Of a DNA stretch of 8,278 nucleotides, positions 1-6,926 are shown piece by piece (position 1 is the first letter of the stretch; the number at the start of each line of letters is the position of its first letter). The notes beneath the pieces were generated by a model that did no database searches, was not told the DNA's origin, and was given only the letters and a program-made list of their open reading frames with translations. The translations under genes were made by a program, and so were the position numbers. Source of the DNA: JAWWBG01 sp033721095 (lineage in GTDB: Bacteria; Actinomycetota; Nitriliruptoria; Nitriliruptorales; Nitriliruptoraceae); assembly GCA_033721095.1 (NCBI GenBank), contig JAWWBG010000115.1, forward strand, positions 1 to 8,278, read 5' to 3'.

Positions 1-248
1 GGAGCCGATCGTGTTGTCTACTGAGCGGGGCCAGATGGATGTCCCGGCCGTCATGTCCGGGGGTGGCGCGTCCGCGTCGCGTCCGACGTGTTGGTGCCCA
101 CCCCCCTCCGCCGCGGAAATGACGGTCCGGTTCCGGCCGCGAAGAAGATGCCGAGCCTGCGCCGGACCGTCAATGTCTTCCCCAACATTCCCACAGGTTC
201 GTTCGCGCATCGCGCGCACTGTGTCCTCGTCGCGCGATTCCTGACACG
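1..248. other. non-coding stretch downstream of the operon
   Basis: No reading frame here looks like a real protein. A plus-strand frame (11-244) is Arg/Pro/Ser-rich with no domain or hydrophobic pattern, and a 45-codon minus-strand frame (51-188) starts at an ATG but has no recognisable features. The only structure seen is the inverted repeat at 120-172. Confidence 0.55.
120..172. repeat. inverted repeat with perfect 11-bp arms, downstream of the amidohydrolase gene
   Basis: TGACGGTCCGG (120-130) is exactly complementary to CCGGACCGTCA (162-172), with a 31-nt spacer. It lies 77-129 nt after the amidohydrolase stop. On the minus strand the second arm is followed by TTTCC, only a very short T-run, so it could be a weak operon terminator or a paired binding site for a dimeric regulator of whatever lies below position 1. 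Confidence 0.5.
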
Positions 249-1898
249 TCAGTCAGGGTTTGGCTCCCATGCCTCGAGCGCTGAGAACTCGGTCGCGCCG
301 TGCGTGCGCCGACCGCGTCGAACCGTCAGCACGCAGGTCGTGTCCCGGGGATCGTTGGTCGAGAAGGGATCACCCTCCCAGGCGGCGAGATCCGCCCACA
401 TGCCGGCGCGCACCACACCGACGTAGCGCTCCTGCCGCGCAGCGTGTCGACCCCCCAGCGTGGAAGCCGAGTAAGCCTCCAGCCGGTTGAGGGCGTGACG
501 TTCCTCGCGACGGTGCTGGGCTGCGTGGACCGTTGCCCACGGTTCCAGCGGACGGCTGGAGGAACCCGAGCCGAACGCCAGCGCGATGCCGTGGTTGGCC
601 ATGCTTCGGAATGGACTGGTCCACTCGGCCCGTTCCGGGCCCAGCCGGTGCTCGTAGACGCCTCCCTCGTTGCCCCACGAGGACTCGAAGGTCGGCTGCC
701 CGGACACGATGAGGCCGAGCGTGGCGATCTCGGGCAGGATCTCGGGCGGCATGACGGTCGCGTGCTCGAGGCGATGCCGCAGGCGATGGACCGACCCGCG
801 TTCGTAGTCGGCCAGCGAGGCCTCGACCGCACGCCAGCAGCGCACGGCCTGGAGGATGGCCTCGTCCCCGACACAGTGCACAGCGACCTGGAGCTCCGCG
901 CGCGTCGCTTCCTGGAAGAAGGCGGTCAGGGTTGCGTCGTCGTACTCGAGCCTCCCACGTTCGCCTTCCTGGTCGGTGTAGCCGCCCACGAGTGCCGCCG
1001 TCCGCACGTCCAGCGATCCGTCGAGGATGATGTCACCGCCGATCTGGCGCAGGTCACGATCGACGGCGAAGTGGGGCTCCATCGCCCCCCAGTACCCAAC
1101 GATGTCGACCGGCCACTCTCCGTGCAACCAGGCGTCGAAGTCCTCCCGCCCCAGGCGGTCCGGGCCGCCCATCTCGTGGACACCGGTGTAGCCCCGTGAC
1201 GCCGCGGTCCGCGCGGCGGCGACGCGGGCGGCCTGGAGCTCGGTTTCCGACATTGCGCCGACGCTCCACCGTCGCACCAGCAGGTTTGCCTCGCGGTGGA
1301 CGACGCCTGTCGGCTCACCCGCGCCGTCACGTTCCAGTCCACTCGCGCGCGCCAGTGGGGCCATGGACAGCGTGCGGCGGTCGACGAGCCCCTCGTGGCC
1401 GTCAACGCGTGACAGGTAGACGGCGCGGCCTCCGGCGGCCTCCGACAGCTCATCGGGCGAGGGCAGCGCGCCGTCGAAACGATTCGGGTCGTACTGCTGC
1501 CCCATGACGACGCGCCCGGGATGCTGGCCGGCGTAGCTCCGCACGGCGTGCAACACGTCGTCGCCGGAGCGGGCCTCCGACAGGTCCAGGCCGGTCAGGC
1601 CGATGCCGAACGAGGTGAGGTGGGCGTGGGAGTCGACGAAGGCGGGCCCGACGACACATCCGTCCAGGTCGATGCGCCCTGCATGCGGCGGGGCCTGGGC
1701 GGGATCGTCGCCGACCCAGACGACGCGCTTGCCCCGGATCACCAGGGCGCGAGCGCGGTAGCGGCCGTGCCCGAGGGTCACGATCCGGTCGGCAGTGAGG
1801 AGGGTGCCGCGCGGCGTCGGTTCCCCGGCAGCGTTGTCAGCGGGTGCCGTTGCCCGTTCCGTCGGCACCGCGGTCACCGGCGATCCTTGTGCACCCAC
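249..1898 (-). CDS. YtcJ-like metal-dependent amidohydrolase, catalytic Asp position altered
   Basis: This is a 549-residue amidohydrolase-superfamily protein of the Amidohydro_3/YtcJ type, which hydrolyses C-N bonds in usually unknown small substrates; it has no signal peptide, so it should be cytoplasmic. An N-terminal beta-sandwich part (about residues 32-80) leads into PAFVDSHAHL with metal ligands H91 and H93. Further family signatures are LDGSLDVRTAAL (292-303), HCVGD with H341, and RLEHAT with H379. The late motif that normally reads GSD-x-P is GSGSSSRPLEPW (443-454), so Gly445 stands where the catalytic Asp is expected. The C-terminus returns to the beta domain (VRAGMWADLAAWEGDP). The GTG at 1898 has AGGA 8 nt upstream; a GTG at 1877 (codon 8) has a better placed AAGGA with 6-nt spacing and may be the true start. 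The gene follows the membrane-protein gene after 63 nt and may have its own promoter. The family is secure; the substrate, and whether it is active, are unknown. Confidence 0.9.
   Translation of the reverse strand: MGAQGSPVTAVPTERATAPADNAAGEPTPRGTLLTADRIVTLGHGRYRARALVIRGKRVVWVGDDPAQAPPHAGRIDLDGCVVGPAFVDSHAHLTSFGIGLTGLDLSEARSGDDVLHAVRSYAGQHPGRVVMGQQYDPNRFDGALPSPDELSEAAGGRAVYLSRVDGHEGLVDRRTLSMAPLARASGLERDGAGEPTGVVHREANLLVRRWSVGAMSETELQAARVAAARTAASRGYTGVHEMGGPDRLGREDFDAWLHGEWPVDIVGYWGAMEPHFAVDRDLRQIGGDIILDGSLDVRTAALVGGYTDQEGERGRLEYDDATLTAFFQEATRAELQVAVHCVGDEAILQAVRCWRAVEASLADYERGSVHRLRHRLEHATVMPPEILPEIATLGLIVSGQPTFESSWGNEGGVYEHRLGPERAEWTSPFRSMANHGIALAFGSGSSSRPLEPWATVHAAQHRREERHALNRLEAYSASTLGGRHAARQERYVGVVRAGMWADLAAWEGDPFSTNDPRDTTCVLTVRRGRRTHGATEFSALEAWEPNPD
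1884..1888 (-). promoter_or_regulatory. ribosome binding site supporting an alternative amidohydrolase start
   Basis: AAGGA on the minus strand sits 6 nt upstream of an in-frame GTG at 1877, codon 8 of the longest reading. The first seven codons carry no conserved sequence, so a start at 1877 giving 542 residues is credible. Confidence 0.45.
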
Positions 1899-1905
1899 GG
1901 CCGCG

Positions 1906-1911
1906 ATCCTA
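1906..1911 (-). promoter_or_regulatory. possible -10 element (or ribosome binding site) of the amidohydrolase gene
   Basis: TAGGAT on the minus strand lies exactly 7 nt before the GTG at 1898. As a TANNNT -10 element it would place the transcription start at the GTG itself, a leaderless arrangement common in actinobacteria. The same bases contain AGGA and could instead act as a ribosome binding site. No good -35 is visible. Confidence 0.3.
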
Positions 1912-1940
1912 GGGCTGGATCAGGCGCGCGGATCGAAGGC

Positions 1941-1960
1941 GGACCCGGGCGTCCGGGCCC
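1941..1960 (-). terminator. possible hairpin just after the membrane-protein gene
   Basis: On the minus strand GGGCCCGG and CCGGGTCC can pair over 8 bp, with one G-U pair, around the 4-nt loop ACGC, starting one base after the stop codon ending at 1962. No T-run follows. It may be a partial terminator or a processing stem separating the amidohydrolase from the upstream operon. Confidence 0.35.
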
Positions 1961-1961
1961 C

Positions 1962-2285
1962 TCACGATGGCTCGGCGACCCCTGCGACCATGGCAACGAG
2001 CACGGCGGCCGAGAAGCCCAGGACGACGACCAGGACCAACCGCCGCCACGTGCTCGTGCGGCCCCTGTACTGATCCACCAACATCAGGACGGCACCGTCT
2101 GCTGCCCCGACAACGCATCCCAGCGCGGTGAGCAGCAGCACCAGGACGAGCCCTGCGCGACCGGAACCGCCTCGGAGAGCCGAGACGATCGCGACCACGA
2201 CGCCGACGGCGAGCCCGCCAACGACGATTCGGGCGGCCCGTCGAATCCGCTGGTGCTCGGTGGCGAGTTGCTTCGAGTCGTCCAC
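1962..2285 (-). CDS. small three-helix membrane protein of unknown function
   Basis: I do not recognise this 107-residue protein. It has a charged N-terminus (1-17, rich in Lys, Arg, Glu), then three hydrophobic stretches that read as membrane helices at about 18-37, 44-70 and 82-103. The short linkers contain Arg and Gly, and the second (DQYRGRTSTWRR, 71-82) is clearly basic, so it probably lies on the cytoplasmic side. There is no cleavable signal, lipobox or known catalytic motif. The start is a GTG only 6 nt after the stop of the M24 peptidase gene, with no strong ribosome binding site, which suggests translation by coupling within the operon. The steady hydrophobic pattern and tight packing support a real gene rather than a chance frame. 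It could be a small integral membrane partner of a neighbouring enzyme, but nothing in the sequence shows that. Confidence 0.75.
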   Translation of the reverse strand: MDDSKQLATEHQRIRRAARIVVGGLAVGVVVAIVSALRGGSGRAGLVLVLLLTALGCVVGAADGAVLMLVDQYRGRTSTWRRLVLVVVLGFSAAVLVAMVAGVAEPS

Positions 2286-2291
2286 GGACGT

Positions 2292-3386
2292 TCAGATGAC
2301 CGTCAGCTCGTGCGGCCGATGGTTGAACGGCTCGGCGACGCCCGGTGTCACCGCGACGATGTCCTCGATGCGGGCCCCGTGCCGGCCCGGGACGTACACG
2401 CCCGGTTCGACCGAAAACGTCATCCCGGCGCGCAGGGGTTGCTCGTTGCCCTCCACGATCCAGGGTTCTTCGTGTTCGTCCAGCCCGATCCCATGACCGG
2501 TGCGATGCACGAAGAATTGGTCGAGCCCGGCGTCCCGGAGCACGCCTCGCGCCGCTCGATCGACCTGCTGGGCAGCAGCGCCGACGCGGACGGCGTCCAC
2601 GCCGGCGCGCTGGGCCGCCTCGAGGGTGACGTGGAGCTGGGCGTACTCCGCCGACGGTGGACCGAGGTGGTAGTTGCGTGTCTCGTCGGAGCAGTACGCG
2701 TCCAGGATCCCGCCGATGTCGACGATGACGGCGTCCCCAACCTCGAGCCGACGATCGTCGGGTTCATGGTGGGCTGACGCACCGTTGGGGCCAGACGCGA
2801 CGATGACGAAGGCAACTTCGTCGTGCGTGGCCCGGATCTCGGCGGCAATGTCGGCAGCCACCTCCCGTTCGGTCCGGCCTGCCCGCAACAGCGACGGGAC
2901 CCGTTCGTGCACGTGGTCGATGGCGGCGCCAGCCGCGGCGAGCGCCCCCAGTTCGGCCTCGTCCTTGACCTGGCGCAGCGGTCCCAGCAGGTCACTGGCG
3001 ACCGTCCAGCGGCCGACCTCGAGTCGGCGCTGCAGGCGCAGCGTGAAGCTCGTCCACAGGCGGTCGTCGACCGCAACGCGGTCCGCAGCGGGGACCAGAT
3101 CGGCAACGATGGCGTCCGGATCGTCGGTTTCGCCCCATGTCAGCAGGTGGGCGATCCCGATGGCTGGGGAGGCCTGCGCGCGGGCTGCCTCGAGCTCGGG
3201 AACCACGAGCGCCGGATCGCCGGCGACCGGCACGACGAGAAGGGTCAGCCGCTCCAGCGGGAGCGCGTGGTAGCCAGCCAGCCACCGCAGGTTTGCGCCG
3301 GGACCCAGCAGGAGCGCCTCGACCCCGTCCGCTGCCATGGCGTCCCGGACTCGTTCCAGCCGTTCCGTGTGCGCCGAGCCGCCCAT
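2292..3386 (-). CDS. M24B family metallopeptidase (Xaa-Pro dipeptidase/aminopeptidase type)
   Basis: This 364-residue protein is a prolidase-like M24 peptidase, cytoplasmic, that should cleave dipeptides or the N-terminal residue ahead of proline using two metal ions. It has the family's two-part build: an N-terminal creatinase-like domain (about 1-135) and a C-terminal pita-bread domain (about 145-364). All five metal ligands are visible: D223 (VIVDIGG), D234 (YCSDETRN), H298 (HRTGHGIG), E327 (FSVEPGVY) and E341 (ARIEDI). HHEPD (206-210) gives the conserved substrate-side histidines. Length matches PepQ and the mycobacterial dipeptidase PepE, which also lies close to helY in M. tuberculosis. 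The ATG overlaps the stop of the preceding gene by one base (TGATG) and no clear ribosome binding site precedes it, so translation is probably coupled. The family call is firm; dipeptidase versus aminopeptidase P activity cannot be settled here. Confidence 0.95.
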   Translation of the reverse strand: MGGSAHTERLERVRDAMAADGVEALLLGPGANLRWLAGYHALPLERLTLLVVPVAGDPALVVPELEAARAQASPAIGIAHLLTWGETDDPDAIVADLVPAADRVAVDDRLWTSFTLRLQRRLEVGRWTVASDLLGPLRQVKDEAELGALAAAGAAIDHVHERVPSLLRAGRTEREVAADIAAEIRATHDEVAFVIVASGPNGASAHHEPDDRRLEVGDAVIVDIGGILDAYCSDETRNYHLGPPSAEYAQLHVTLEAAQRAGVDAVRVGAAAQQVDRAARGVLRDAGLDQFFVHRTGHGIGLDEHEEPWIVEGNEQPLRAGMTFSVEPGVYVPGRHGARIEDIVAVTPGVAEPFNHRPHELTVI

Positions 3387-4288
3387 CAGACGTGCAACCG
3401 CAGGGCGCGGTGATCAGCACGGATCGAGACCGGGGTCGTGCCGACCACGATGCCGTCAACCGCCACCGGAAGTGGTGACTCGGACTCGATGGTGGCCGTC
3501 GCGGACTGGTGCTCCCGGATCCGTTCGTGGCCGAGGTGCTCACCGACGTGCAGCCCGTCCGGGCCCCGTGCCAGCTCATCGCCGAAGATGCCCCACGACT
3601 GAACGTTGAACCGGCCGTCGTCGGGGAGGGCGCGGGGGCTCACCCGCCCCTCGTCGCCGAGGAACTGTCCATTCGCGACGATCACGCGTGAGAGGGGCTC
3701 CGCGTACGTCGTGTGATCGAGCACGACCTTCACCGTCGCCTGGTCGTCGACCTGCCGCGCCGCGGCGATCCGATGGCGCAGCTTGACGTCGCGCTGACCC
3801 CGCTGCTGCCGCACCAGGGCCCCCCAACCGACCTCGACGGCGTTGAGCGCCGTTGTCGCCTCCCCACCAACCTCGACATGCATTGCGTCGATCTCCATGG
3901 TGGTGTCCGACGTGGCGTGCTGGATCGCCACGAAGGGCCCGCGATCCAGGCCGAAGGTTCGCACGAAGTCATTCCGTACGGACCCGACGATGCCGAGGCT
4001 GGGACGGTCGCTGGCGGGCAACGACAGGATCGCACTGGCGACCTGGCAGGTGATTGCGTCGTCGCCGACGACGAGCACGCGGTCGCGCGGCCCGAGAGGG
4101 CGGTCGGCCACGTCGGCCGGGAGCGCCACCTCCTCAGCCTCGACACCCATGGCGTCCAGGGCCACGCGGACGTCCCGAAGACGGCCCCGGCGCCCTCGGG
4201 CGGCCTCGTCGGCGACGAGCAGGATCACGGCAATGCTTTGGGTGGCTCGGTTCGAGGGTAGGCCTGGGTCACAGATCGACGATGCCAC
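3386..4288 (-). CDS. diacylglycerol/lipid kinase-fold protein with degenerate nucleotide-binding motif
   Basis: The 300-residue product aligns by motif to the DAGK/YegS/LCB5 lipid kinase family. The stretch LGIVGSVRNDFVRTFGL (98-114) corresponds to the usual L-G-I-I-P-x-GTGNDFAR motif, VIVANGQFLGDEGRVSPRALPDDGRFNV (202-229) to the family's ANG...DDGxLDV segment, and PLPVAVDG...RALRL (272-298) to its C-terminal beta domain. The ATP-binding GGDGT motif, however, reads VGDDA (74-78); the N-terminal NPxxG loop reads ADEAARG (26-32); GTG before ND is GSVR; and the acidic residue normally after the late DG is Ile280. ATP use is therefore doubtful: it may be a divergent or inactive relative that still binds lipid or a partner. 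The start is a GTG overlapping the helicase gene by 20 nt; a GTG at 4228 (codon 21), just before the first beta strand, is an alternative. No ribosome binding site is evident at either, suggesting coupling to the helicase. The fold call is good, the activity uncertain. Confidence 0.8.
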   Translation of the reverse strand: MASSICDPGLPSNRATQSIAVILLVADEAARGRRGRLRDVRVALDAMGVEAEEVALPADVADRPLGPRDRVLVVGDDAITCQVASAILSLPASDRPSLGIVGSVRNDFVRTFGLDRGPFVAIQHATSDTTMEIDAMHVEVGGEATTALNAVEVGWGALVRQQRGQRDVKLRHRIAAARQVDDQATVKVVLDHTTYAEPLSRVIVANGQFLGDEGRVSPRALPDDGRFNVQSWGIFGDELARGPDGLHVGEHLGHERIREHQSATATIESESPLPVAVDGIVVGTTPVSIRADHRALRLHV

Positions 4289-6926
4289 GACGCAGCTGCG
4301 TCACGGCCTGTCGAGACGTGGTCGCGATCTCCGCTGGGGCGACGTGCGCGAGCTGGCTCAACAGGTCAATGACCTGCTTGACGATCCGAACGAAGTCGCC
4401 GGGCGTCAGGTCGAGCTCGACGAGCGCGTCGTCCAGGGACCCGCCTCGTGCCCACCGCCAGGCTGCTGGGGCGAACGAGGCGTCCAGTTCGCGCAGGGCC
4501 GGGATCCCGCGGGTGCGGTGGCCGGCCTGCGCGGCTGCCAGGGCGTCCTCGATGGCATCGAGAGCGCGCCCCATTCGGCCCGTGGGGATCCAGACGTCGA
4601 CGACCTCGTCGGACCGTGCCTCGTGGACGAACATGGAGACGACGCCCGCCAGCTCGGCGGCGTCGAGCCCGTCGAATGCCCCCGCCTGCAGCGCCTCGCT
4701 GACGACGATGTCCACGTCGGAGTGGATTCCCGCAAGCAATCGCCCTCGATCCGTCGGCCTGGGGACATCGTCCAGGTAGCCCAGTTCGATGAGCAGCTGG
4801 ACCCGCGCATCGAACTGGCGCACGAGCGATCCCGTCTGACGGCGGATCTGCTCCTCGGTCTCGCTGATCTTGCTGGTCACCCGATCGATGCGCGCCTGGA
4901 GCTTCTCGTGCGCTGGGCGATCCGGGCAAACGTGGCACGGATGCTCCCGGAGCAGGCCCTGGTCCACCGAGGCTGGCGTGGCGCCAGCGTCGACGGACTG
5001 CGGCGCCTCGGGGAGGTCGTCGAGCAGGCGCGCCATCCGCGCCCGGACGGCGCTGTTGCGCGGATTTCCCGGAGGCACATCCACGGACCGCCAGTGGTGG
5101 GGCGGGTCCTCGAGGTCCGAGGCTCGGAAGCGAGTCAGTCGACGATCGTCCGCAACGACGTCCACGATCGGGATGCCGTTGCGGTTGATCCGGGCGTTGA
5201 CGACCAGCGCCAGCCCCCGCCGTCCGATCCAGGGAAGGACCCAGACGTCACCGGGCTGCGCACGCTCGAACAGCTCCATGACGTCACGCCGACGGGCCCG
5301 CTCCTGTTCCCGGCGCACGTGCTCCTGCTCGCGCCGGTGGGCGACCTGCAGCGCCGCGTACTCGGCCCAGTCGCCACGCTCACAGGTCACCTCCCCCAGC
5401 TCCTGCCGACGACGACGGAGGTCGATCAACCGGTCGCGATCCGCCCGGGCCTGCTGATTGGCCTGGTACTGGGCGAACGACGCCTCCAGCATGGCCTCGC
5501 TCTCGGCCATGGTGTGGGTCGCGAGCAGGTTGACGACGAGGTTGTGCGACGGCCGGAACGTCGAGGTCAGCGGGTGCGATCGGGCGCGCACGAGACCAGC
5601 AACGCGGCGGAACTCGACATCGCGCTGATGGAGGACGATCGCATGGCCGATGTCGTCGATCCCGCGCCGGCCGGCACGACCCGTCAGCTGGGTGTACTGG
5701 CCCGGCGTGAGCAGGGTGTGGCGGGCTCCATCCCACTTCTCGAGGCGCTCGATGACAACCGTCCGTGCGGGCATGTTGATGCCGAGCGCGAGTGTTTCGG
5801 TGGCGACCACCACCTTGAGCAGGCCTCGCTGGAAGCAGACCTCCACGGCTTCCTTGAAGGCCGGGATGAGCCCCGCGTGGTGGGGCGCGATCCCCGCCTG
5901 GAGGGACGCTCGAAACGACGCGTGGTCGAGCACCTCGAGGTCGCCGGGCGGGATGTCGGCCAGCATGGTGTCGACGATCGTGGCGATTTCCTCCGCTTCG
6001 TGTCGATCGGTCAGCCGAACGCCGCCGGCGACGAGCTCGGCGACCGCCTTGTCGCAGCCTGCCCTCGAGAACACGAAGATGATCGCCGGCAGCCACCCGC
6101 GGCGCGAGAGTTCGGTGACGACGTCGAACCGATCCGGCCACCGCATCCGCACGCGTGGCACGCGTTTGCCCCGCCGGTGCTGTCCGCGGGCGGCACGGGA
6201 CTCCCGCGCCTGGCGCTCCAGCATGAGCACGTCCGGGTTGGGCTTGCCCGCGCGCGCCTCGCGTGCGGCCCGGCGTCGAGCCTGCCCGGCCTGCCCACCG
6301 GTGCGAAACATGTCGTGGATGCGGTCGTTGACCCAGTAGTGATGGCGCAGCGGCACGGGCCTGTACTCGGTGATGACCGTGTCGCAGGTCTCGCGAACCT
6401 GGGCCAGCCAGTCCCCGAACTCCTCGGCGTTGCTGACCGTGGCCGACAGGGCGGCCAGCTGGACCCGCTGCGGCAACTGGACGATCACCTCCTCCCAGAC
6501 GCCGCCGCGTTCCCAGTCACCCAGGTAGTGGACCTCGTCGAGGATGACGCACTGGACGCCGTCCAGGGCCTCGGACCCCGTGAACAGCATGTTGCGCAGG
6601 ACCTCGGTCGTCATCACGACGATGGGCGCCGATCCGTTGATGGAGCGGTCGCCGGTCAGGAGCCCGACATTGTCGCTGCCGTGAGTCCGGCCGAGATCGC
6701 GGTGCTTCTGGTTCGACAGGGCCTTTATCGGGGTCGTGTAGAAGACGCGGTTCCCGTCGAGAAGGGCCGCATGGCAGGCGAAGTCGGCAACGACGGTCTT
6801 CCCCGCCCCGGTCGGGGCTGCGACCAGCACCGACCGTCCGTGATCCAGGGCGGCAATGGCCTCCTCCTGGAAGGGATCGAGTGGGAAGGGGAGCCCCTCG
6901 CGGAATTGCCGGGTGGCCTCGATCAC
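4269..6926 (-). CDS. helY: HelY-type Ski2/Mtr4-like DEVH-box RNA helicase
   Basis: The 885-residue product is a superfamily 2 helicase of the Ski2/Mtr4 group, an ATP-driven enzyme expected to unwind structured RNA in the cytoplasm. Motifs from the GTG start are: the Q-like segment PFPLDPFQ (13-20), Walker A APTGAGKT (37-44), motif Ia TTPIKALSNQKH (64-75), DEVH (130-133), SAT (161-163), the second RecA domain from about 280 (IIFVFSRAGCDKAV), TETLALGINMPAR (376-388) and motif VI QLTGRAGRRG (413-422). An Arg-rich helical stretch (485-550) followed by PGDVWVLPWIGRRGLALVV (558-576) resembles a stalk plus small beta domain, as in the Mtr4 arch. A CHVC pair (664-667) precedes a C-terminal helical DSHCT-like domain (about 690-885). 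The frame stays open upstream to 7499, but that part is a low-complexity Arg/His shadow of tatC. The GTG at 6926 overlaps the tatC stop as GTGA, just before the conserved start of the protein, so I place the start there. Confidence 0.95.
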   Translation of the reverse strand: MIEATRQFREGLPFPLDPFQEEAIAALDHGRSVLVAAPTGAGKTVVADFACHAALLDGNRVFYTTPIKALSNQKHRDLGRTHGSDNVGLLTGDRSINGSAPIVVMTTEVLRNMLFTGSEALDGVQCVILDEVHYLGDWERGGVWEEVIVQLPQRVQLAALSATVSNAEEFGDWLAQVRETCDTVITEYRPVPLRHHYWVNDRIHDMFRTGGQAGQARRRAAREARAGKPNPDVLMLERQARESRAARGQHRRGKRVPRVRMRWPDRFDVVTELSRRGWLPAIIFVFSRAGCDKAVAELVAGGVRLTDRHEAEEIATIVDTMLADIPPGDLEVLDHASFRASLQAGIAPHHAGLIPAFKEAVEVCFQRGLLKVVVATETLALGINMPARTVVIERLEKWDGARHTLLTPGQYTQLTGRAGRRGIDDIGHAIVLHQRDVEFRRVAGLVRARSHPLTSTFRPSHNLVVNLLATHTMAESEAMLEASFAQYQANQQARADRDRLIDLRRRRQELGEVTCERGDWAEYAALQVAHRREQEHVRREQERARRRDVMELFERAQPGDVWVLPWIGRRGLALVVNARINRNGIPIVDVVADDRRLTRFRASDLEDPPHHWRSVDVPPGNPRNSAVRARMARLLDDLPEAPQSVDAGATPASVDQGLLREHPCHVCPDRPAHEKLQARIDRVTSKISETEEQIRRQTGSLVRQFDARVQLLIELGYLDDVPRPTDRGRLLAGIHSDVDIVVSEALQAGAFDGLDAAELAGVVSMFVHEARSDEVVDVWIPTGRMGRALDAIEDALAAAQAGHRTRGIPALRELDASFAPAAWRWARGGSLDDALVELDLTPGDFVRIVKQVIDLLSQLAHVAPAEIATTSRQAVTQLRRGIVDL

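Noticed and set aside
51..188. A 45-codon minus-strand frame after the amidohydrolase
   Set aside because: No clear ribosome binding site, no recognisable motif, and it runs through both arms of the inverted repeat; composition is that of G+C-rich noise.
249..1898. Possible Tat or Sec export of the amidohydrolase
   Set aside because: Its N-terminus has no twin-arginine motif followed by a hydrophobic segment and no signal peptide, so proximity to tatAC does not imply that it is a substrate.
1521..2777. A 418-codon plus-strand open frame spanning three minus-strand genes
   Set aside because: It crosses gene boundaries of the amidohydrolase, membrane protein and M24 peptidase, all of which have clear family or membrane features; the product is compositionally biased and featureless.
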